The notes under the pieces: generated by a model
The model's database searches: none
Told to the model about the DNA's origin: nothing
What the model saw: only the letters and a program-made list of their open reading frames with translations
Source: JAXDBW01 sp034678405
Lineage (GTDB): Bacteria; Patescibacteriota; Patescibacteriia; UBA10025; JAHIVO01
Direction: 5' to 3'
Assembly (NCBI GenBank): GCA_034678405.1
Contig: JAXDBW010000030.1
Coordinates: 1-7,204, forward strand
Length of the DNA: 7,204 bases
Shown: one piece after another, positions 3,966-7,204 of the stretch
Position numbering within the stretch: position 1 is the stretch's first letter
Layout: each line of letters starts with the position of its first letter
Made by a program: the position numbers and the translations under genes

Positions 3966-5258
3966 CTAGGTACGCCACTCTGGTCCCTGCCGCACGAGAA
4001 GCTGCGGGGCCTGCAGTGGCTCCGCCATGAGTTCCTTCACGACGCGCTCCATGCGTGCTCCCTGCGAGCCCTTCACTAGGACGATGTCGCCAGTCTTCAT
4101 CCGCTCCTGGATAAATTTACCCGCGGGCTCTGTCCCGCCGAAGACGAAGACATGATCGGGATTCATACCGGCTTCGATGGCACCGTCCGCGATGTATTTT
4201 GCCCGCTCCCCGACCGTCACGAGGTAGTCAGTTGACTCGGCCACATGATGCCCGACGTCACGGTGCCCCTCCTCAGTGTAGCCGCCAAGCTCAAGCATAT
4301 CCCCCAGGGCTACGAATTTCTTGCCCGAGACGTCAATATCTTTTAGGAGAGCGAGGGCGGCGTTGGCCGCCAAGGGTGATGAATTGTAGGTATCATCAAT
4401 GAGTGAGGTATGTTTGATCCCGGCAATGAGGCGCATGCGACCAGGCGGCGAATTGTACTCCCGGAGAGCAGTGGCTATGTCCGAAATATTCATCCCTTGA
4501 CTGATGCCCACTGCCGCGGCCGCCAGGCCAGCATAGACCTGGTGTTTCCCGAGGACCGATGGCAGGAAGACCGGCACGGTCGATCCCTCATACTGGAGTT
4601 TAAATGACAAGCCCTTGATCTGGACATCCACCCAGGGATCAGCCGACGGACCGGACGAGACATTGAGTTCTAAGGCGCGAAGATCAGCTGACTCAGCAAA
4701 GCCAAACGTCAAGACTTGCGAACGAATTTTTTCTTGGACCGCCATCACATCCCGATCATCGGCATTCAGTATGGCGGTATTATCTTTTTTCAGATGAGTG
4801 ACGATAATATATTTTTCACGAGCAACCTTCTCCACCGTGTCAAAAAGTTCGAGATGTGACGGGCCGATAGCGGTAATCACTCCCACGTCGCACGGGGCGA
4901 GCTCAGTCAGATATTTGATATCTCCCGGTCGATCCGCCCCCATTTCCAGGACGAGTATCTCAGGATAGGTGGCTGATCGAGCGAGAATCAACCCCAGCGC
5001 TCGGAAAAATACCCCCACCCACGCGAAGGGATTTCGGCCACCAGCCGTCGCGCCAATGATGGATAACGGCAGGCCAAGCTCGTTATTATAGTTTTTATAG
5101 CTTTTGCGGACACGGTATTTCGTGCGGAGGACAGTATAGATGGCCTCGACTGTCGAGGTCTTGCCCACACTGCCGGTCACGCCAATAATTCGCGGCTGAT
5201 ACTTCCGCAGTATCATCCGTGCTAGCCAACGTAATTTCCAGTTGAGTATTTTTTTCAT
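3966..5258 (-). CDS. murF: UDP-N-acetylmuramoyl-tripeptide--D-alanyl-D-alanine ligase, lacking the usual N-terminal domain
   Basis: MurF adds D-Ala-D-Ala to the UDP-MurNAc tripeptide with ATP in the cytoplasm, the last step of the soluble peptidoglycan precursor. Visible motifs are the P-loop GVTGSVGKTS (26-35), NYNNELGLPL (56-65), the metal-binding LEMGADRPGDI (104-114), IGPSHLE with H135, REK (147-149), NADD (164-167), GKHQVYAG in the central domain, GRMR, DDTYNSSP (in place of DDSYNANP), LGDMLELG and VKGSQGARMERVV. At 430 aa it is near the usual size, yet the P-loop lies about 80 residues closer to the N-terminus than in E. coli MurF. The separate uridine-binding domain is therefore absent and replaced by a short basic, hydrophobic helix (LNWKLRWLARMILRKY). 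It follows ftsI by 86 bases, most of them a palindromic repeat. No Shine-Dalgarno sequence precedes the ATG. MurT-like or other Mur ligases are less likely given the MurF-type C-terminal motifs. Confidence 0.9.
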   Translation of the reverse strand: MKKILNWKLRWLARMILRKYQPRIIGVTGSVGKTSTVEAIYTVLRTKYRVRKSYKNYNNELGLPLSIIGATAGGRNPFAWVGVFFRALGLILARSATYPEILVLEMGADRPGDIKYLTELAPCDVGVITAIGPSHLELFDTVEKVAREKYIIVTHLKKDNTAILNADDRDVMAVQEKIRSQVLTFGFAESADLRALELNVSSGPSADPWVDVQIKGLSFKLQYEGSTVPVFLPSVLGKHQVYAGLAAAAVGISQGMNISDIATALREYNSPPGRMRLIAGIKHTSLIDDTYNSSPLAANAALALLKDIDVSGKKFVALGDMLELGGYTEEGHRDVGHHVAESTDYLVTVGERAKYIADGAIEAGMNPDHVFVFGGTEPAGKFIQERMKTGDIVLVKGSQGARMERVVKELMAEPLQAPQLLVRQGPEWRT

Positions 5259-5267
5259 AGAGTTTTT

Positions 5268-5336
5268 GTCACACTGAACGGAGTGAAGTGTCCCCTGACC
5301 GAAGGTCAGGAGATCCTTCGTTTCACTCAGGATGAC
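5268..5336. repeat. Palindromic interspersed repeat, copy 2 (complete)
   Basis: Two 33-base arms (5268-5300 and 5304-5336) flank a GAA loop. They are complementary at 23 of 33 positions, and four of the remaining pairs are G-T wobbles on the plus strand. The inner 7-bp stem CCTGACC/GGTCAGG is perfect. The outer ends are GTCA and TGAC. It fills 69 of the 86 bases between ftsI and murF, ending 8 bases from the ftsI stop and 9 bases from the murF start, so it is transcribed within the operon. It is the same family and orientation as 1-56. Confidence 0.9.
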
Positions 5337-5344
5337 AGAGTGAG

Positions 5345-7111
5345 TTAATTTGCCACATCATCAGGAGGAATATTAAAATAGTTGAGCATAAATTCCGCGA
5401 GCTCCCCAAAGAGTGGGGCGGCGGTGGACTCGGCGAACTGCACATCCCGCGGCTTGTCGATCTTCACACACATGGTGAAGACCGGGTTGTCCGCTGGTGC
5501 AAACCCACAAAACGTACCGATGGTATGATTTGGATCATAGCCTGGCCCATCCTCGCGCGGGACCTGGGCGGTCCCAGTCTTGCCCGCGACGAAATATCCT
5601 GGCACGCCGGCCTTAGTCCCGTGGCCGTTGCGCACGACATTCACCAGCATCGCACCGAGGGTGGCGGCAGTTTGCTCAGAAATAACTTGGCGGATTTCCT
5701 GGGGCTGGGTCTGCACTTGGACCTCATCACCCTTGAGCACTTCATCAATCACGTACGGCTTCATCAGGGTACCACCATTCGCGATCGCGCTATAGGCCGC
5801 TACCATCTGCAGCGGAGTCACGGAGATGCCCTGACCAAACGACGCGGTGGCCATATAAATATCTTGGTGCTTCGCAAGAGATGAAATATCTCCCTGCGCC
5901 TCAGAGTTCAGCTGGATCCCGTACTTCTCCCCGAAATGAAACTTCTTGATATAGTCTTCCATGGTTTGGGGATCCATCTGCCGTTCGACGAAAATCATGC
6001 CTGTGTTGAGTGATTTCTCGAGGACCTGCGTCATGGTATTCACGCCATGTGATTTACCGTCGAAATTTTTTATCGTATAGCCCGCAATCGTTTCTTGGCC
6101 CGGGTCATCAAACGTCGTCGTCGGCGTCACGGCACCAGTGTCGAGTGCCGCGGCCATGACGATTGGTTTGAAGACCGACCCCGGCTCATAGATATAGAAT
6201 GTCGCGGGATTGATAAACGTCTCCGGATCTTCCACATCACCGTAGTTATTTGGGTCGAAGTCAGGCGCGCCGCATATCGCCAGGATAGCTCCGGTGTGTG
6301 GATCCATGATGGTAACGCTGCCTCCGTCAGCGCCGTGTCTCTGGACCGCCTCATCGAGCCGCTTGCATGCCTCATACTGGATGGTGCGATCAATCGTGAG
6401 GACCAGATCGTCGCCGTCTTTGGCCTCCTCGAGTAGCCGCGTGCCAAAGGTTATCCAGCGACCTTGCGCATCCTTCTCGGCCTGGAGGTAGCCCGCGGTA
6501 CCCTGGAGCTCTTCATTCCAGTAGCCCTCGAGACCATACTGCCCTACTTTCTGATCACCACTAAATCCGAGGAATCCGAGCAAATGAGCGCCAATATTAT
6601 TCTCTGGATAATATCGATAATATTCTTCTTGGAAATTAATCCCGGTCAGATCGAGTGCCTTGAGCTGGTCAACCTGGTCCTGCTCGACTTCCCGTTTGAT
6701 CGGCTCATAGAGGTCGTTTTCTCGCTTGAGGCGGCTCTGGATTTCATCTTTTTCATCGTCTTCGAATTGCAACACCTCATCGAGCTTTTCAAACGTCGCC
6801 TCGGGATCCTCGATCCGCATGGGTTCAGCATACACGAGGAAGAGTGACTTATTGGCAGCTAGGGGGAAGAGATTATCGGGATCAGCGTGGTCGCGCACGT
6901 AAATTTCACCGCGAGTCGGAGAGAGCTGCTCGTAGAGATTGTGCTGGTCAGCGGCCAGCGCCTCATAAAATGTATGCTGAAACACCTGAATATCCGCCAA
7001 TCGGACAGTAATCAGTGCCCCAAACAAGAAAATAACCGCAGTGAGGTAGTCAATGCGGTCATATCGTTTGCGATTCTGGGTGTGACCATTGTGAGATACG
7101 CGTCGAGCCAT
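5345..7111 (-). CDS. ftsI: Class B penicillin-binding protein (FtsI/PBP2-type D,D-transpeptidase)
   Basis: The 588-aa protein cross-links peptidoglycan stem peptides on the outer face of the membrane. A short basic cytoplasmic tail is followed by one membrane helix (about 21-38). The N-terminal pedestal domain has PTRGEIYVRD (65-74) and a charged helical insert at about 101-150. The transpeptidase domain runs from about 235, with catalytic SVFK (S312-K315), SLN (367-369) and KTGTAQ (511-516), then GTFCGFAPADNP. No PASTA repeats follow. It is probably the septal FtsI because murF is next, as in division/cell-wall clusters, but a PBP2-type elongation enzyme cannot be excluded. The ATG at 7111 gives a proper cytoplasmic tail before the helix; it has no Shine-Dalgarno sequence, and a small hairpin occupies that position (7119-7132). 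A promoter lies 46-74 bases upstream, so this gene probably starts the transcript. Confidence 0.9.
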   Translation of the reverse strand: MARRVSHNGHTQNRKRYDRIDYLTAVIFLFGALITVRLADIQVFQHTFYEALAADQHNLYEQLSPTRGEIYVRDHADPDNLFPLAANKSLFLVYAEPMRIEDPEATFEKLDEVLQFEDDEKDEIQSRLKRENDLYEPIKREVEQDQVDQLKALDLTGINFQEEYYRYYPENNIGAHLLGFLGFSGDQKVGQYGLEGYWNEELQGTAGYLQAEKDAQGRWITFGTRLLEEAKDGDDLVLTIDRTIQYEACKRLDEAVQRHGADGGSVTIMDPHTGAILAICGAPDFDPNNYGDVEDPETFINPATFYIYEPGSVFKPIVMAAALDTGAVTPTTTFDDPGQETIAGYTIKNFDGKSHGVNTMTQVLEKSLNTGMIFVERQMDPQTMEDYIKKFHFGEKYGIQLNSEAQGDISSLAKHQDIYMATASFGQGISVTPLQMVAAYSAIANGGTLMKPYVIDEVLKGDEVQVQTQPQEIRQVISEQTAATLGAMLVNVVRNGHGTKAGVPGYFVAGKTGTAQVPREDGPGYDPNHTIGTFCGFAPADNPVFTMCVKIDKPRDVQFAESTAAPLFGELAEFMLNYFNIPPDDVAN

Positions 7112-7118
7112 ACGGTGG

Positions 7119-7132
7119 TCAGGATGACCTGA
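7119..7132 (-). promoter_or_regulatory. Small hairpin in the ftsI leader
   Basis: TCAGG-TCAT-CCTGA on the minus strand forms a perfect 5-bp stem ending 7 bases before the ATG, where a ribosome-binding site would be expected. It could modulate initiation or be incidental. Confidence 0.3.
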
Positions 7133-7156
7133 GAATTAGACTAAAATATTTTTCTG

Positions 7157-7185
7157 AGTATACCATGGCACTCTGCGGCCGCCAA
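7157..7185 (-). promoter_or_regulatory. Promoter of the ftsI-murF-DUF5667 unit
   Basis: On the minus strand TTGGCG (7185-7180) is followed after exactly 17 bases by TATACT (7162-7157), which is preceded by TGG, an extended -10. Transcription would start near 7150, giving a leader of about 39 bases. The remaining bases 7112-7204 contain no gene. Confidence 0.55.
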
Positions 7186-7204
7186 CCAAAACAGGCAGGC
7201 TAGC

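Noticed and set aside
6464..6847. Plus-strand open frame of 127 codons opposite ftsI
   Set aside because: It lies wholly inside a clear transpeptidase gene, with no motif of its own.
7119..7128. Ten-base match TCAGGATGAC to the end of the palindromic repeat in the ftsI leader
   Set aside because: The rest of the repeat is absent, and the match is also explained by the local TCAGG/CCTGA hairpin; ten bases are not enough to call a remnant.
1..7204. CRISPR array or insertion-sequence transposase
   Set aside because: No regularly spaced direct repeats and no transposase-like protein; the only dispersed repeat is the short palindromic element.

Overview
The window looks like a piece of a Patescibacteria (Candidate Phyla Radiation) genome. 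This rests on a DUF5667-type secreted coiled-coil protein with Asn-rich linkers, a Mur ligase that starts almost directly at its P-loop, a 7TM-GAF sensor, and a palindromic GTCAtcCTGAGTGAAaCGAAGGATC-type interspersed repeat. All five protein genes lie on the minus strand and use the standard code: visible stops are TAA, TGA and TAG.

Right half (7204 to 3057, read leftwards): a cell-envelope operon. A promoter at 7157-7185 precedes a class B penicillin-binding protein (ftsI/PBP2 type). A 69-bp palindromic repeat fills most of the ftsI-murF junction. Then come murF and a secreted DUF5667 protein, closed by a strong GC-rich terminator at 2961-3010. The first two genes make and cross-link peptidoglycan precursors. 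The third is probably an envelope protein of unknown function.

Middle (2098-3056): about 960 bases with no credible protein gene. On the plus strand there are five hairpin plus T-run terminators in a row. Most are followed closely by a sigma70-like promoter, and two of these promoters are good (TTGACG-16-TTATAC and TTGACA-17-TACAGT). I read this as a possible tandem cluster of small RNA genes of unknown family. It is the most unusual part of the window, and it is inferred from signals only.

Left half (2097 to 1): a membrane sensor with a 7TM-type region, two more membrane helices and a GAF domain, but no kinase or other output domain. It is followed by an AT-rich cassette carrying a four-helix-bundle gene of the 23S rRNA intervening-sequence family. 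That gene is cut by a single in-frame TAG; the missing family C-terminus is still readable in the same frame behind it. The window opens inside a second copy of the palindromic repeat. Its inner stem differs from the first copy by two compensatory base-pair changes.
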